From positions 124,001 to 188,000 of the forward strand of contig CAINDA010000061.1 in assembly GCA_903847205.1 (NCBI GenBank): a DNA stretch of 64,000 bases. The letters are read 5' to 3'. The first letter of the stretch is position 1; every line of letters begins with the position of its first letter. Of the stretch, positions 51,780 through 61,243 are shown one piece after another. The position numbers were made by a program, and so were the translations under genes. Origin of the DNA: an uncultured Bacteroidota bacterium. Its GTDB lineage: Bacteria > Bacteroidota > Bacteroidia > 2-12-FULL-35-15. The notes beneath the pieces were generated by a model. That model was not told the DNA's origin. It did no database searches and saw only the letters and a list, made by a program, of their open reading frames with translations.

Positions 51780-53258
51780 ATGGAACAATATTTTTCAAAA
51801 TTCAGAAAAAACATAATCGGTATTGATCAGGATATTAAAACTCCATACCATGATTCAATCCGAATTGTTTATGCCGACTGGACAGCAAGCGGCAGAAACT
51901 ATCTGCCGATCGAAGAAAGAATTCAAAAAGAAATAATGCCCTTTGTTGCCAATACACATACCGAAACAAATCAAACAGGTATGGCCACTACACATGCCTA
52001 TTTTAAAGCGCAGTCCATTATTAAAAAACATGTTAACGCAAGCGAAAACGATGCGCTGATTTCTTCTAATTCCGGCATGACCGGCGTAGTTAATAAGTTC
52101 CAGAGGATACTCGGTTTTAAAATTCATGAATCATTTAAACAGCAGATTAGCATTGAAGCCGATTCCCGCCCGATTGTTTTTATCACACACATGGAGCACC
52201 ATTCCAACCAAACAAGCTGGCTAGAGACTATTGCAGATGTAGAAATTATTCCACCGAATGAAAAAGGCTTGGTTTCAGTAGAAAACTTTAAGAAACTGCT
52301 GAAAAAATATCAGTCTCGAAAAATAAAAATTGCTGCGGTAACCTCCTGTTCCAATGTTACTGGCATTATGACTCCTTATCACGAAATTGCAAGTCTGATT
52401 CATAAAGAAAACGGATTTTGTTTTGTGGATTTCGCCTGCTCTGCGCCTTATGTGAATATCAACATGCACCCTGCTGAAGAAGATGCTTATTTGGATGCAA
52501 TATATTTTTCTCCCCATAAATTTTTAGGCGGGCCGGGTACTTCCGGAATATTAATTTTCAATAAAAAATTATATACCAATTCGGTTCCTGATGATCCGGG
52601 AGGAGGAACAGTTGACTGGACAAACCCCTGGGGCAAGCATAAATTTATTGACAGTATTGAAGCCCGCGAAGACGGCGGTACACCTGCGTTTCTACAGACC
52701 ATTAAAAGTGCAATGTGCATGAAGCTGAAGGAAGAAATGGGTGTTGAGAATATTTTAAAAAGAGAGGAAGAGCAACTGAAGATAATCTGGGAAGGCCTTG
52801 CCGATATTCCAAACCTGCATATTCTGGCTGATCAAAATAAAGAAAGACTTGGAGTTGTTTCATTTTATATTGACGGATTGCATTACAATGCAGGAGTAAA
52901 ATTATTAAATGATAAATTCGGCATTCAAACAAGGGGAGGCTGTTCATGCGCCGGCACTTACGGCCATTACCTGCTCAATGTGCCTGAGGAAATGTCAGAG
53001 GAGATTACAAGTTTGATCAGTCACGGCGACTGCTCATCAAAACCTGGCTGGATAAGGATGTCGATTCATCCAACGCTCACAAATAAAGAAATAAAATTTA
53101 TAGTAAGCGGTATAAAAGAACTTGCGCTTGAGTATAAAAATTGGATGAAGGATTATGATTTGGACCTATTTCATAACTCCGTAAAATCAAAAAACAATAC
53201 CAATGAGGCTGAAATGAAACGGGCTATTGATGACTGTTTTAATAAAAAATTTTCCTGA
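51780..53258 (+). CDS. Class V aminotransferase / cysteine-desulfurase-like enzyme
   Basis: A 492-residue PLP enzyme of the class V fold. The PLP lysine is in SPHKFLGGPGTSG near residue 247 and the preceding FVDFACSAPY supplies the cofactor Asp. THMEHHSNQTSW is the segment binding the PLP ring. A C-terminal TRGGCSCAGTYGH stretch holds cysteines where desulfurases have the catalytic Cys loop. Length exceeds SufS (about 405), with a C-terminal extension. The substrate is unknown. No suf or isc genes adjoin it. Confidence 0.88.
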   Translation: MEQYFSKFRKNIIGIDQDIKTPYHDSIRIVYADWTASGRNYLPIEERIQKEIMPFVANTHTETNQTGMATTHAYFKAQSIIKKHVNASENDALISSNSGMTGVVNKFQRILGFKIHESFKQQISIEADSRPIVFITHMEHHSNQTSWLETIADVEIIPPNEKGLVSVENFKKLLKKYQSRKIKIAAVTSCSNVTGIMTPYHEIASLIHKENGFCFVDFACSAPYVNINMHPAEEDAYLDAIYFSPHKFLGGPGTSGILIFNKKLYTNSVPDDPGGGTVDWTNPWGKHKFIDSIEAREDGGTPAFLQTIKSAMCMKLKEEMGVENILKREEEQLKIIWEGLADIPNLHILADQNKERLGVVSFYIDGLHYNAGVKLLNDKFGIQTRGGCSCAGTYGHYLLNVPEEMSEEITSLISHGDCSSKPGWIRMSIHPTLTNKEIKFIVSGIKELALEYKNWMKDYDLDLFHNSVKSKNNTNEAEMKRAIDDCFNKKFS

Positions 53259-53315
53259 ACAAAATCTGCATTTAATTATACACTATTAAATAAGTATTCA
53301 AACTAATCCGATAAC

Positions 53316-53651
53316 ATGAACAATCCTACACTTATAACCACAAGCACTTCACTTGAAGGATACAAAATTACAAAACACTTAGGCCTGGTGAGAGGAATTA
53401 CCGTGCGTTCACGCAGTATTCTGGGTAACATCGCCGGAGGATTTATGACACTCTTCGGCGGCAAAAGTGCCATCTACACTGAGCTATGCGAAAATGCCAG
53501 AGAAGAAGCATTTCAGCTGATGATTAAACACGGGAACGAACTTGGAGCAAATGCAATTATAAATATGCGCTATGATGCCAACGAAGTTATGAACGGCCTT
53601 ACAGAAGTGCTTGCATACGGAACTGCTGTTGTTGTTGAAAAAATAAATTAG
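53316..53651 (+). CDS. YbjQ family (UPF0145) protein
   Basis: A 111-residue protein of the YbjQ/UPF0145 heavy-metal-binding-domain-like family. Typical segments: LVRGITVRSRSILGNIAGG near residue 23, YTELCENAREEAFQLM near residue 53 and LGANAIINMRYDANEV near residue 76. Members form pentamers; physiological role unknown. Confidence 0.92.
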   Translation: MNNPTLITTSTSLEGYKITKHLGLVRGITVRSRSILGNIAGGFMTLFGGKSAIYTELCENAREEAFQLMIKHGNELGANAIINMRYDANEVMNGLTEVLAYGTAVVVEKIN

Positions 53652-53693
53652 CAGCATACTAATTCTAACCATGCTCTGGATAGTAATTAATTG

Positions 53694-53712
53694 CCACGGC
53701 CTTTAGGTCGTG
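53694..53712. repeat. CCACGGCCTTTAGG-type hairpin repeat
   Basis: CCACGGCC-TTTA-GGTCGTG forms a seven-base-pair stem with a TTTA loop. Just downstream is a smaller TGGC-TTTA-GCCA hairpin. Related elements are at 57671-57690 and 63056-63070. The 251-base gap contains no gene. Confidence 0.6.
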
Positions 53713-53902
53713 AAAAAAATGCAATATAGTTATTGTGGCTTTAGCCAAAATACTATTGTTTTAATCTGGCGGAAACCATTATTTTTATAGCGAAATACGA
53801 GTCCAATGAATAATTGTTTTGTGGATATTGTAATGTCATTTTAAAAAAAATGAAACCTTCATTTAGAAAAAAATTCTTGTCAATGTATCAGAAAATGTCA
53901 AA

Positions 53903-55483
53903 ATGAGAAAAAAAATCACAACAATAAAAACGCTTCTCCTTTTCGTATTCATTATAATCAGCACTATCCACATAAATGCACAGCTGATAAGCTCCATTGA
54001 GATAGACAGCCTTGTTGAGAAAACATTAAAAACATTTGATGTCCCCGGAATCGCCGTTGCGATTGTGAAGGATGGAAAAATTATTCATTCCAAGGGCTAC
54101 GGTGTCCGCTCTCTCAACACAAAACAAAAAGTTGATGAAAATACTTTATTCGGGATTGCATCCAACAGCAAAGCATTCACAGCTGCAGCACTTGGAATAC
54201 TTGTGGATGAAGGGAAGTTAAAGTGGGATGATAAGGTAACTGATTATATTCCTGAATTTAAATTGTACAACCCTTATGTAACTGAAGAGTTTACTATAAG
54301 AGATTTGCTGACCCATAGAAGCGGCTTAGGCCTTGGAGCCGGAGACCTTATGATATTCCCTGATTCCAGTGACTTTACAAAGAAAGATATAATTTATAAC
54401 CTTCGATTTTTAAAATCTGTTTCAAGTTTCAGAACAAAATTCGATTATGATAATTTGTTATACATCGTTGCAGGTGAAGTAATAGCAAGGGTTACGGGAA
54501 TGAGCTGGGAAAACTTTGTTGAGACAAAAATTATGCAGCCATTGAATATGGGTAGCAGCGCATCTTCATTTAACAGGTTAAAAAACAAATCAAACGTTAT
54601 AGATGCTCATGCTCCGGTTAACGGAAAAGTACAGGTTATCCGAAGAGATTTTACAGAAGCCTCAGACCCCGCAGCGGGCATTTACAGCAATCTTACCGAT
54701 ATGTGTAAATGGATAATGATGCAGTTGAACAACGGCCGATACGGTGAAAATTTAAATAAAAAACTTTTCAGCGAAGAGGTTCATGAAGAAATGTGGACAC
54801 CGCAGACTATCATCCCAGTAAGAACTTCATCATCCTATAACACTCATTTTTCAAGTTACGGCTTAGGCTGGTTTTTAAGCGATGCAAAAGGTTATAAGCA
54901 GGTTACCCATACGGGAGGCCTTGCCGGTATTGTAACACAGGTTACCCTTATTCCTGAAATGAAACTCGGTATCATTGTATTTACCAACCAGGAATCCGGC
55001 GCGGCTTTTACTGCAATTACAAATACTATAAAAGACAGCTATCTTGGCATTAAAGGAATCGACAGAGTAGATGAAATGCACGAACGTGTTGTGAAAAACA
55101 AAACACATGCGGATAAAATAACGGATGATATCTGGAAAGACATTGATGCAATTCAAAAAAGCGGCGCTGCAAAAACGGACTTCAGTATTTATGCAGGAAC
55201 CTATACCGACCCATGGTTTGGCGAGGTTAACGTTTCAATGAAAAGCGGAAGACTCTGGTTCGATTCTAAACGGTCTCCCCGCTTGAGCGGACAGATGCAG
55301 GCTTACAAAGGCAATACATTTGTTGTGAAGTGGAATGACAGAAGCATGAATGCAGATGCATTTGTAATGTTTGAACTTGATAATACTGGCAAAGCATCGG
55401 GTATAAAAATGAATGCCATATCTCCTTCAACAGATTTTAGTTTTGATTTTCAGGATTTAAATTTTCATCGTAAAGTAAATTGA
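53903..55483 (+). CDS. Serine hydrolase (class C beta-lactamase-like) with C-terminal extension
   Basis: A 526-residue secreted hydrolase. Signal peptide at 1-26 (ending INAQ); SxxK motif Ser87-Lys90 in ASNSK; YxN-type motif YDN near residue 182; HTGG near residue 335 (the KTG-box equivalent). The C-terminal ~110 residues resemble the DUF3471 extension of such proteins. Family members include D-aminopeptidases, esterases and beta-lactamase-like enzymes acting on peptidoglycan or peptides; the substrate cannot be told from sequence. Confidence 0.92.
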   Translation: MRKKITTIKTLLLFVFIIISTIHINAQLISSIEIDSLVEKTLKTFDVPGIAVAIVKDGKIIHSKGYGVRSLNTKQKVDENTLFGIASNSKAFTAAALGILVDEGKLKWDDKVTDYIPEFKLYNPYVTEEFTIRDLLTHRSGLGLGAGDLMIFPDSSDFTKKDIIYNLRFLKSVSSFRTKFDYDNLLYIVAGEVIARVTGMSWENFVETKIMQPLNMGSSASSFNRLKNKSNVIDAHAPVNGKVQVIRRDFTEASDPAAGIYSNLTDMCKWIMMQLNNGRYGENLNKKLFSEEVHEEMWTPQTIIPVRTSSSYNTHFSSYGLGWFLSDAKGYKQVTHTGGLAGIVTQVTLIPEMKLGIIVFTNQESGAAFTAITNTIKDSYLGIKGIDRVDEMHERVVKNKTHADKITDDIWKDIDAIQKSGAAKTDFSIYAGTYTDPWFGEVNVSMKSGRLWFDSKRSPRLSGQMQAYKGNTFVVKWNDRSMNADAFVMFELDNTGKASGIKMNAISPSTDFSFDFQDLNFHRKVN

Positions 55484-55543
55484 AAGAACTTATCAATTAG
55501 TTTTGTTAGATAATTCAGCTTTTAAAATCCTATTCATAAGGCA

Positions 55544-56254
55544 ATGCAAATAAAAATAGGCATCACAGATACAAAAACTCATTACGAAAATTATCCGGCC
55601 TGGATTAAAAGGAATGAAACCGATATTGAAATCATTCATCTCAAGCCCGAAAATATTGACGATCTTGAAAAATGCGACGGCATTGTATTAAGCGGAGGCA
55701 TTGACACTCATCCAAAATTTTATAGAAACCCTCGGATCAATTATCGCCTTGCTCCTAAAGAATTTAATACTGCGCGTGATGAATTTGAGCTGCATGTTTT
55801 TAATTTTGCTCAGAAAAAAAACATTCCGGTTCTGGCTGTCTGCAGGGGAATGCAGTTAGTAAACGTTGCATTGGGAGGCGATTTAATTCAGGATATTGAA
55901 GAGAGCGGGAAGCTCAACCACCGCAGTCATGAAGGTATTGACGGGATGCACAAAATTACAATCAGCAAAGACAGCCTGCTGTTTGAAATTTCTGGAAAAG
56001 AAATAGAGTCCGTTAACAGCGCCCACCATCAGGCATTGAATAAAATTGCGGCTGATTTAAAAATTACCGCCTTTTCTCCCGACGGCATACCTGAAGCCGC
56101 TGAATGGAAAAATAAAGGGAACAAACCGTTTTTACTCTGTGTACAGTGGCATCCCGAGCGCTTAGCAAAACAGCCTGGCGGTAATTCTTTCTCACACACT
56201 ATCAGAAGACAATTTTTAAATGCAGTAAATAAAAAACTAAACTCTAAACCCTGA
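55544..56254 (+). CDS. Gamma-glutamyl-gamma-aminobutyrate hydrolase-like (PuuD-like)
   Basis: A 236-residue class I glutamine amidotransferase-fold hydrolase of the peptidase C26/PuuD group. The nucleophilic Cys is in AVCRGMQLVNVALGGDL near residue 100, and QWHPE near residue 201 supplies the His and Glu. PuuD releases GABA from gamma-glutamyl-GABA in putrescine breakdown; the aldehyde dehydrogenase nine bases downstream suits that pathway. No puuA or puuB is in the window, so the exact substrate is open. Confidence 0.88.
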   Translation: MQIKIGITDTKTHYENYPAWIKRNETDIEIIHLKPENIDDLEKCDGIVLSGGIDTHPKFYRNPRINYRLAPKEFNTARDEFELHVFNFAQKKNIPVLAVCRGMQLVNVALGGDLIQDIEESGKLNHRSHEGIDGMHKITISKDSLLFEISGKEIESVNSAHHQALNKIAADLKITAFSPDGIPEAAEWKNKGNKPFLLCVQWHPERLAKQPGGNSFSHTIRRQFLNAVNKKLNSKP

Positions 56255-56262
56255 ATTTTAAG

Positions 56263-57627
56263 ATGAATATAATTAATCCTGCAACAGAAGAGATCATTTC
56301 CAATTTGAAAGAAGATACTTTGGAAAGCATTGAACGCAAATTCAATCAGCTCAAAGAAGGGCAGAAGAGCTGGAACGAAGTACCCTTGAAAGACCGGATA
56401 GCAGTGCTTCAGCGGTTTTCGGAATTGTTAAAAGAAAATATTGAAAGCAGCGCAGCAATTCTTACTTCTGAAGTAGGAAAGCCTTTGCAGCAGTCGCGCA
56501 ATGAAATAAACGGCGCCTGCAGCCGTATCAAATGGCTTACTGAAAATGCTGAAAAATATCTGGCCGACGACTTAATGACTGTTGATAAAGGAATGACAGA
56601 AAAAATTGTTTACGAACCGCTTGGTGTAGTCTGCAATATCTCCGCCTGGAACTACCCGTATTTAGTGGGTGTTAATGTGTTTGTACCAGCCTTGCTTGCT
56701 GGCAATTCGGTAATGTACAAACCTTCTGAATTTTCATCTCTCACCGGATTAGAAATTGAAAAGTATCTGAAACAGGCAGGTGTTCCTGATAATACATTTC
56801 ACACTGCAATAGGCGCGCGTGAAGTCGGCGAAGCATTGCTGACCCAGCCTTTCAACGGTTATTTTTTCACGGGCTCTTATAAAACCGGACAGTATATTTA
56901 TGAAAAAGTTTCTCCTAAAATGGTTCCCTGCCAGCTTGAATTAGGCGGTAAAGACCCATTGTATGTAGCTGATGACGCTGTTGATATTAAAAATACTGCA
57001 GCAGGAACAGCTGACGGCGCATTCTACAATGCAGGGCAGAGCTGCTGTGCTGTAGAGCGTATCTATGTTCATGAAAAAGTATATGATCAATATGTTGATG
57101 AGTTTGTAAAAGAAGTAAAAAGTTACAAATCCGGTATGCCCTCTGAGGAAGGCGTATATATTGGGCCGCTTACACGCAAGGCGCAGCTTGAGTTTATTGA
57201 AGGGCAGGTAAAAGACGCTGTTGCGAAAGGCGCAGTGATTGCCGCAGGCGGGAAACGCTCAACAGGCAAGGGGTATTTCTTTGAACCCACAGTGCTGACA
57301 AATGTTACCCATGATATGAGCGTGATGCGCGAAGAAAGCTTCGGTCCCATTATCGGAATCATGAAAGTAAAAGATGATGCGGAAGCAGTTAAATTAATGC
57401 AGGATACCCCGTATGGGCTTACTTCAGCCGTTTACTCAGCTTCGAAAGAACGTGCAGAAAAAATATTGTCAAAAATAAATTCCGGAACGGGCTACTGGAA
57501 CTGCTGTGACCGCGTGAGTGCAGCGCTGCCTTGGAGCGGCCGTAGTCATTCAGGTTTCGGTGCAACGCTTTCCCATGCCGGGCTGCGTGCTTTTACCAAA
57601 CCGAAAGCATATCATTTGAGAGGATAA
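56263..57627 (+). CDS. NAD(P)-dependent aldehyde dehydrogenase
   Basis: A 454-residue aldehyde dehydrogenase. NISAWNYP and KPSEFSSLTG bind the cofactor; FTGSYKTGQYI precedes the ELGGKDP motif with the general-base Glu; the catalytic Cys is in NAGQSCCAVER near residue 267. It lies in a likely operon with the PuuD-like hydrolase, pointing to oxidation of an amino aldehyde such as gamma-glutamyl-aminobutyraldehyde or a succinate-semialdehyde-type substrate. The aldehyde is not fixed by sequence. Confidence 0.93.
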   Translation: MNIINPATEEIISNLKEDTLESIERKFNQLKEGQKSWNEVPLKDRIAVLQRFSELLKENIESSAAILTSEVGKPLQQSRNEINGACSRIKWLTENAEKYLADDLMTVDKGMTEKIVYEPLGVVCNISAWNYPYLVGVNVFVPALLAGNSVMYKPSEFSSLTGLEIEKYLKQAGVPDNTFHTAIGAREVGEALLTQPFNGYFFTGSYKTGQYIYEKVSPKMVPCQLELGGKDPLYVADDAVDIKNTAAGTADGAFYNAGQSCCAVERIYVHEKVYDQYVDEFVKEVKSYKSGMPSEEGVYIGPLTRKAQLEFIEGQVKDAVAKGAVIAAGGKRSTGKGYFFEPTVLTNVTHDMSVMREESFGPIIGIMKVKDDAEAVKLMQDTPYGLTSAVYSASKERAEKILSKINSGTGYWNCCDRVSAALPWSGRSHSGFGATLSHAGLRAFTKPKAYHLRG

Positions 57628-57670
57628 TTTTATTATAAATTCGAATGAGTTTAAATATTAATTATCTCTG

Positions 57671-57690
57671 CTGCGGCCTTTAGGCAGTGG
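57671..57690. repeat. GCGGCCTTTAGGC-type hairpin repeat
   Basis: CTGCGGCCTTTAGGCAGTGG shares the GGCCTTTAGG core with 53694-53712, in the gap between the aldehyde dehydrogenase and the MDR-family gene. A further diverged copy is CCACGGCCTTGCGGC at 63056-63070. Confidence 0.55.
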
Positions 57691-57825
57691 GTTATCTAAA
57701 AAATAAATCAGGCTTCAGGTGAAATTTAAATTTTAGCTGAGGCCTGAAAAATGTAAGTATTCGTTGTCCGGAACAAAAAACAGCGGCATGAATCCATTCC
57801 ATATTTTCATCCTTAAAAATTTATT

Positions 57826-58842
57826 ATGAAAGCTATCACCTTAGTAAAACATGGAAAAGCAGAACATGCTTTTGAGTTAAGAGAAACAGCAATGCCGGTT
57901 CCCTCCGAAAGTCAGGTGCTTATTCGTGTTGAAGCATTCGGACTTAATTTTGCAGATGTAATGGCGAGGCACGGACTTTACCAAGAAGCTCCTCCATTGC
58001 CTTCTGTGCTCGGGTATGAAGTTGTTGGTTACATTGAGCAGACCGGAAGCAAAGTAACAGAATTAAAAAAAGGACAGCGGGTAACGGCTTTCACGCGCTT
58101 TGGCGGATATGCACAGTATGCTGCTGCCGAAGCAATCGCAGTTACTCCCATTCCGGAAATGATGGATGCCGGCATAGCAGCGGCATTGGCAACACAGTAC
58201 TGCACTGCTTTTTATGCATCAGAAATTATGGCGAATGTACAGCCTGGAGAACATGTGCTGGTGCAGGCTGCCGCGGGCGGTGTGGGTACAGCTCTTGTTC
58301 AGCTTGCCAAACGAAAAAAATGCATTGTTTACGGAACAGCCAGTTCTCCTGAAAAGCTCGAATATCTTCGCTCTCAGGGTGTCGATTACCCGATTAATTA
58401 TTTGCAGCAGGATTTTTATTCGGAAATAAAAAAACTCCGTCCTTCCGGTATTGATGTTATATTCGATTCTGTCGGCGGCACTTCTTTCCGCAAAGGGCGG
58501 AAATTATTAGATCATGGCGGACGTATTTTAAGTTACGGTGCCGCTGAAAGTATGACCGGGGCATCTAAGTTTTCTCTTATAAAAACAGCAATACGTTTCG
58601 GATGGGTTCACCCAATAACATTGATGATGCAGACCAAAGCTGTGATGGGTGTGAATATGCTCCGCATTGCAGAATCAAAACCGGCAGTTTTGCAACATTG
58701 CCTCAAAAGTGTTGCAGCGCTTACCATTACAGGAGAACTGCATCCTCATTCGGGACGCATTTTTTCTGCAGAAAATATTGCAGAGGCACATGCTTTTCTT
58801 GAAAGCCGTAAGTCTATTGGGAAAATTGCCGTGAAGTGGTAA
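57826..58842 (+). CDS. Quinone-oxidoreductase-like MDR protein
   Basis: A 338-residue zinc-free medium-chain dehydrogenase/reductase of the quinone oxidoreductase/VAT-1-like group. The N-terminal GroES-like domain contains LNFADVMARHGLYQ and PSVLGYEVVG; the Rossmann part begins at LVQAAAGGVGTALVQLAK (residues about 145-162). There are no catalytic-zinc ligands of the alcohol dehydrogenase kind. Probable NADPH-dependent reductase of quinones or enals. Confidence 0.92.
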   Translation: MKAITLVKHGKAEHAFELRETAMPVPSESQVLIRVEAFGLNFADVMARHGLYQEAPPLPSVLGYEVVGYIEQTGSKVTELKKGQRVTAFTRFGGYAQYAAAEAIAVTPIPEMMDAGIAAALATQYCTAFYASEIMANVQPGEHVLVQAAAGGVGTALVQLAKRKKCIVYGTASSPEKLEYLRSQGVDYPINYLQQDFYSEIKKLRPSGIDVIFDSVGGTSFRKGRKLLDHGGRILSYGAAESMTGASKFSLIKTAIRFGWVHPITLMMQTKAVMGVNMLRIAESKPAVLQHCLKSVAALTITGELHPHSGRIFSAENIAEAHAFLESRKSIGKIAVKW

Positions 58843-58850
58843 AAAAAATT

Positions 58851-58907
58851 ACCGCAGATTCACAGTTTAATAAGGAAGTTAATTTTATTAATCTGTGAAT
58901 CTGCGGT
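58851..58907. repeat. ACCGCAGATTCACAG inverted repeat
   Basis: Perfect 15-base arms (ACCGCAGATTCACAG and CTGTGAATCTGCGGT) separated by 27 bases that also partly pair. It begins nine bases after the MDR-gene stop, and may end transcription from that gene and from the convergent T9SS gene, though no long T run is present. Confidence 0.75.
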
Positions 58908-58962
58908 GATTTTGATATTATTGAAAGACGCTGATCAGCCTAATAATCCTAACGGAAAAATG

Positions 58963-59886
58963 TTATTGAATAACTATTCTTTCTCCTGTTTTTACGCCGT
59001 CGGCGTTAAGGATAACAAAGTAAACACCCTTGCTGAAGCTTGAAACCCCTGTGTTTAAATGGTGTTCTCCTTCATTTTGAATTTCATTTAATAACTCAGC
59101 AGCTAATCTGCCTGTAAGATCAAACATCTTTACAGACACTGCACTCCGCTTGTTCAAAGAATATGTTAAATGAATATTATCAGAAGCCGGGTTTGGAAAT
59201 AAAGCAAGTTTAAAATTCGAAATTGAATTGGAAGTATTGTCAATCCCTGCCGTTCCGCCCCATTCGTTAATTATAAGATGTGTTGTATTCCATTTGTCGC
59301 CTGCATCCTTGGCGCCATTGCCGTTCACAGCATTTAAAGCCGCCCACATTGAAATAACCCCAGTTCCTGCGGCAGGTGCTGTCCAGTTAAATGTTTTAAC
59401 ATAAGTGCTGCCGGTACCTCCTGTACCTGTAGTTGCTAAAATTGCCGAGCTTTGTTCTACAAGACCTGCGGTAAAAAAGGTGCCAGGGGGGGTATAGTGT
59501 GTGCCCTGTGCATAAGGAGCAATCCATGTTCCTGCACTTACGGGTGATGCTGCAGAAACAATTCCTTTAATAGATGCCATTTGGAAACCGAACTTAGGAA
59601 GTAAGTCTGTTCCATTGTTTATCCCTGAAATTATTACAGAGTAGCTCATTCCCCCTATATAGTGGGTTACGGGCACCCCGGCAGAATCAAATTCAATCGA
59701 AACGCCTATATTAGCATCAGCAGCAGAAGAGTGGCATCCGAATCCACCGCACCCCGCGGAGTTGCTGAGACTGGTTTCTGCGCCGCTGAAATCAAATCCT
59801 GTACTGCCGGCGCCTGCTAAATAGCCGCTGATTACCAAAGAGCCCGCGCAGGCTGCAAGTAAATAAATAAAAGTGATTTTTTTCAT
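58963..59886 (-). CDS. Choice-of-anchor V-like T9SS protein, paralogue 1
   Basis: A 307-residue secreted protein with a signal peptide (about 1-20), an N-terminal segment GSTGFDFSGAETSLSN and a CGGFGCH motif near residue 46, a beta-rich middle (VTHYIGGMSYSVIISG, KFGFQMASIKG) and a type A T9SS sorting domain (LFPNPASDNIHLTYSLNKRS, GVYFVILNADG). It resembles Reeler-like choice-of-anchor V proteins. Many relatives carry a CxxCH haem-type motif at this place; here there are four residues between the cysteines. A tandem paralogue lies upstream. Confidence 0.82.
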   Translation of the reverse strand: MKKITFIYLLAACAGSLVISGYLAGAGSTGFDFSGAETSLSNSAGCGGFGCHSSAADANIGVSIEFDSAGVPVTHYIGGMSYSVIISGINNGTDLLPKFGFQMASIKGIVSAASPVSAGTWIAPYAQGTHYTPPGTFFTAGLVEQSSAILATTGTGGTGSTYVKTFNWTAPAAGTGVISMWAALNAVNGNGAKDAGDKWNTTHLIINEWGGTAGIDNTSNSISNFKLALFPNPASDNIHLTYSLNKRSAVSVKMFDLTGRLAAELLNEIQNEGEHHLNTGVSSFSKGVYFVILNADGVKTGERIVIQ

Positions 59887-59971
59887 TTTTAAAATTTATG
59901 TTTCGTTTTTTTGGGAATACAAGTTTAAATAAAAAATGGGGATAAATAATACTCCCTTAATGTTTTCAATT

Positions 59972-60008
59972 AAAAAAGCTCAATTCCAAAAATGGAAATT
60001 GAGCTTTT
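59972..60008 (-). terminator. Terminator between the tandem T9SS paralogues
   Basis: Hairpin AAAAGCTCAATTCC / GGAAATTGAGCTTTT (one bulged base). On the minus strand it leads into a T run, so it terminates the 60055-60969 gene before its paralogue. Confidence 0.85.
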
Positions 60009-60054
60009 AAAAAGTAAAATTATTGTTTTTAAATTCTTTGAAAATAAATTTTGT

Positions 60055-60969
60055 TTATTGAATGACCAGTCTTTTAGACATTTTTAAGCCGTCGGCATTT
60101 ACAACAACAAAGTAAATCCCTTTGTTTAAATTAGAAACTGATGCATTTAAATTCTGCTCCCCTTCATTTTGTGTTTCGTCTAAAAGCTCTGAAGCTAATC
60201 TGCCATTAATATCGAACACGTTTACGGACACTGCGCTTCGCTTGTTCAAGGTATAGGTCAAATGAATATTATCCGTTGCAGGGTTCGGAAACAAATTTAG
60301 CGTAAAGTTCGAGGCTGTATTTGCTGCATTAGCAATGCCGGTAGTTCCTGTGCGCTCTAGAATTACAACATGATTTGAATTGGTTTTGTCTCCTGAAGTA
60401 CCGCCATCTCCATTTACCGCATTCATAACTCCCCAAAATGAAATGGTTCCTGTTCCTGCTGCTGGAGCAGTCCAGCTGAATGATTTAACATAAGTGCTTC
60501 CAGAGCCTCCGGTGCCGGTGGTTGCTGTAATAGCTGAACTCTGCTCTACAACCCCGACAACCATATTTCCTGCTGATGGAGCAGCGTAGTGTGTTCCGGC
60601 AGGACAAGTAGTAGACCAAGTTCCTGCATTAACAGGGGTTGTGACTGCCACAGACCCTTTTATTGATCCTAGTTGAAAACCGAATTTAGGAAGAGATGTT
60701 GTGCTGGTATTTGTACCTGTTATCTTAACGGTATATGCCATTCCGCCTGTGTAATGTGTAGTTGCTACGCCAGCAGAATCGAGTTCTATCGCCACTGTAA
60801 TTGAAGTAGATGCTGTATGGCACCCGGCTGTGCAGCCTGCAGGATTTCCAAGTCCCGTTTCCGCGCCAGTGCAATCATATCCATTGCTGCCTGCGCCACT
60901 GTGATATGCGCTGATTATAAAAGAGCCGGCAACAGCTGCTAGTAAAAAAATAATAGTGCTTTTTTTCAT
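60055..60969 (-). CDS. Choice-of-anchor V-like T9SS protein, paralogue 2
   Basis: A 304-residue paralogue of the next gene, with the same layout: signal peptide, GSNGYDCTGAETGLGN, CTAGCH near residue 47, the HYTGGMAYTVKITG and KFGFQLGSIKG strands, and a T9SS domain (LFPNPATDNIHLTYTLNKRS). The cysteine motif is CxxxCH, one residue longer than a standard haem c site. Separate terminators for the two genes suggest independent expression after duplication. Confidence 0.82.
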   Translation of the reverse strand: MKKSTIIFLLAAVAGSFIISAYHSGAGSNGYDCTGAETGLGNPAGCTAGCHTASTSITVAIELDSAGVATTHYTGGMAYTVKITGTNTSTTSLPKFGFQLGSIKGSVAVTTPVNAGTWSTTCPAGTHYAAPSAGNMVVGVVEQSSAITATTGTGGSGSTYVKSFSWTAPAAGTGTISFWGVMNAVNGDGGTSGDKTNSNHVVILERTGTTGIANAANTASNFTLNLFPNPATDNIHLTYTLNKRSAVSVNVFDINGRLASELLDETQNEGEQNLNASVSNLNKGIYFVVVNADGLKMSKRLVIQ

Positions 60970-61182
60970 TTGTTGGTTTTTTAAAATTGTTATTAGGGAA
61001 ATTGTTTAATTGAATCTTTAATGCTAAGGCTTATCTATCTCATTTTTGCTTTAACGTACCCAAAAACCCAATTAATTAAGCGTAGACAGCATTTTGATTT
61101 TTCCATTACGAAATTAGATATAGAATCTGTAGGATTTTTGAAGTTGCCGTATAGTATTCAGGCAATTTAATATTTCAGTAAT

Positions 61183-61212
61183 AAAAAGCCCAGCCAATAA
61201 AGGCAGGGCTTA
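61183..61212 (-). terminator. Terminator after the MORN-repeat gene
   Basis: AAGCCCAGCC / GGCAGGGCTT hairpin (loop AATAAA) followed on the minus strand by TTTATT, about 30 bases past the stop at 61244. Confidence 0.75.
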
Positions 61213-61243
61213 AATTGTTAAAGGAAGAATTGCTTTTAAAAAA

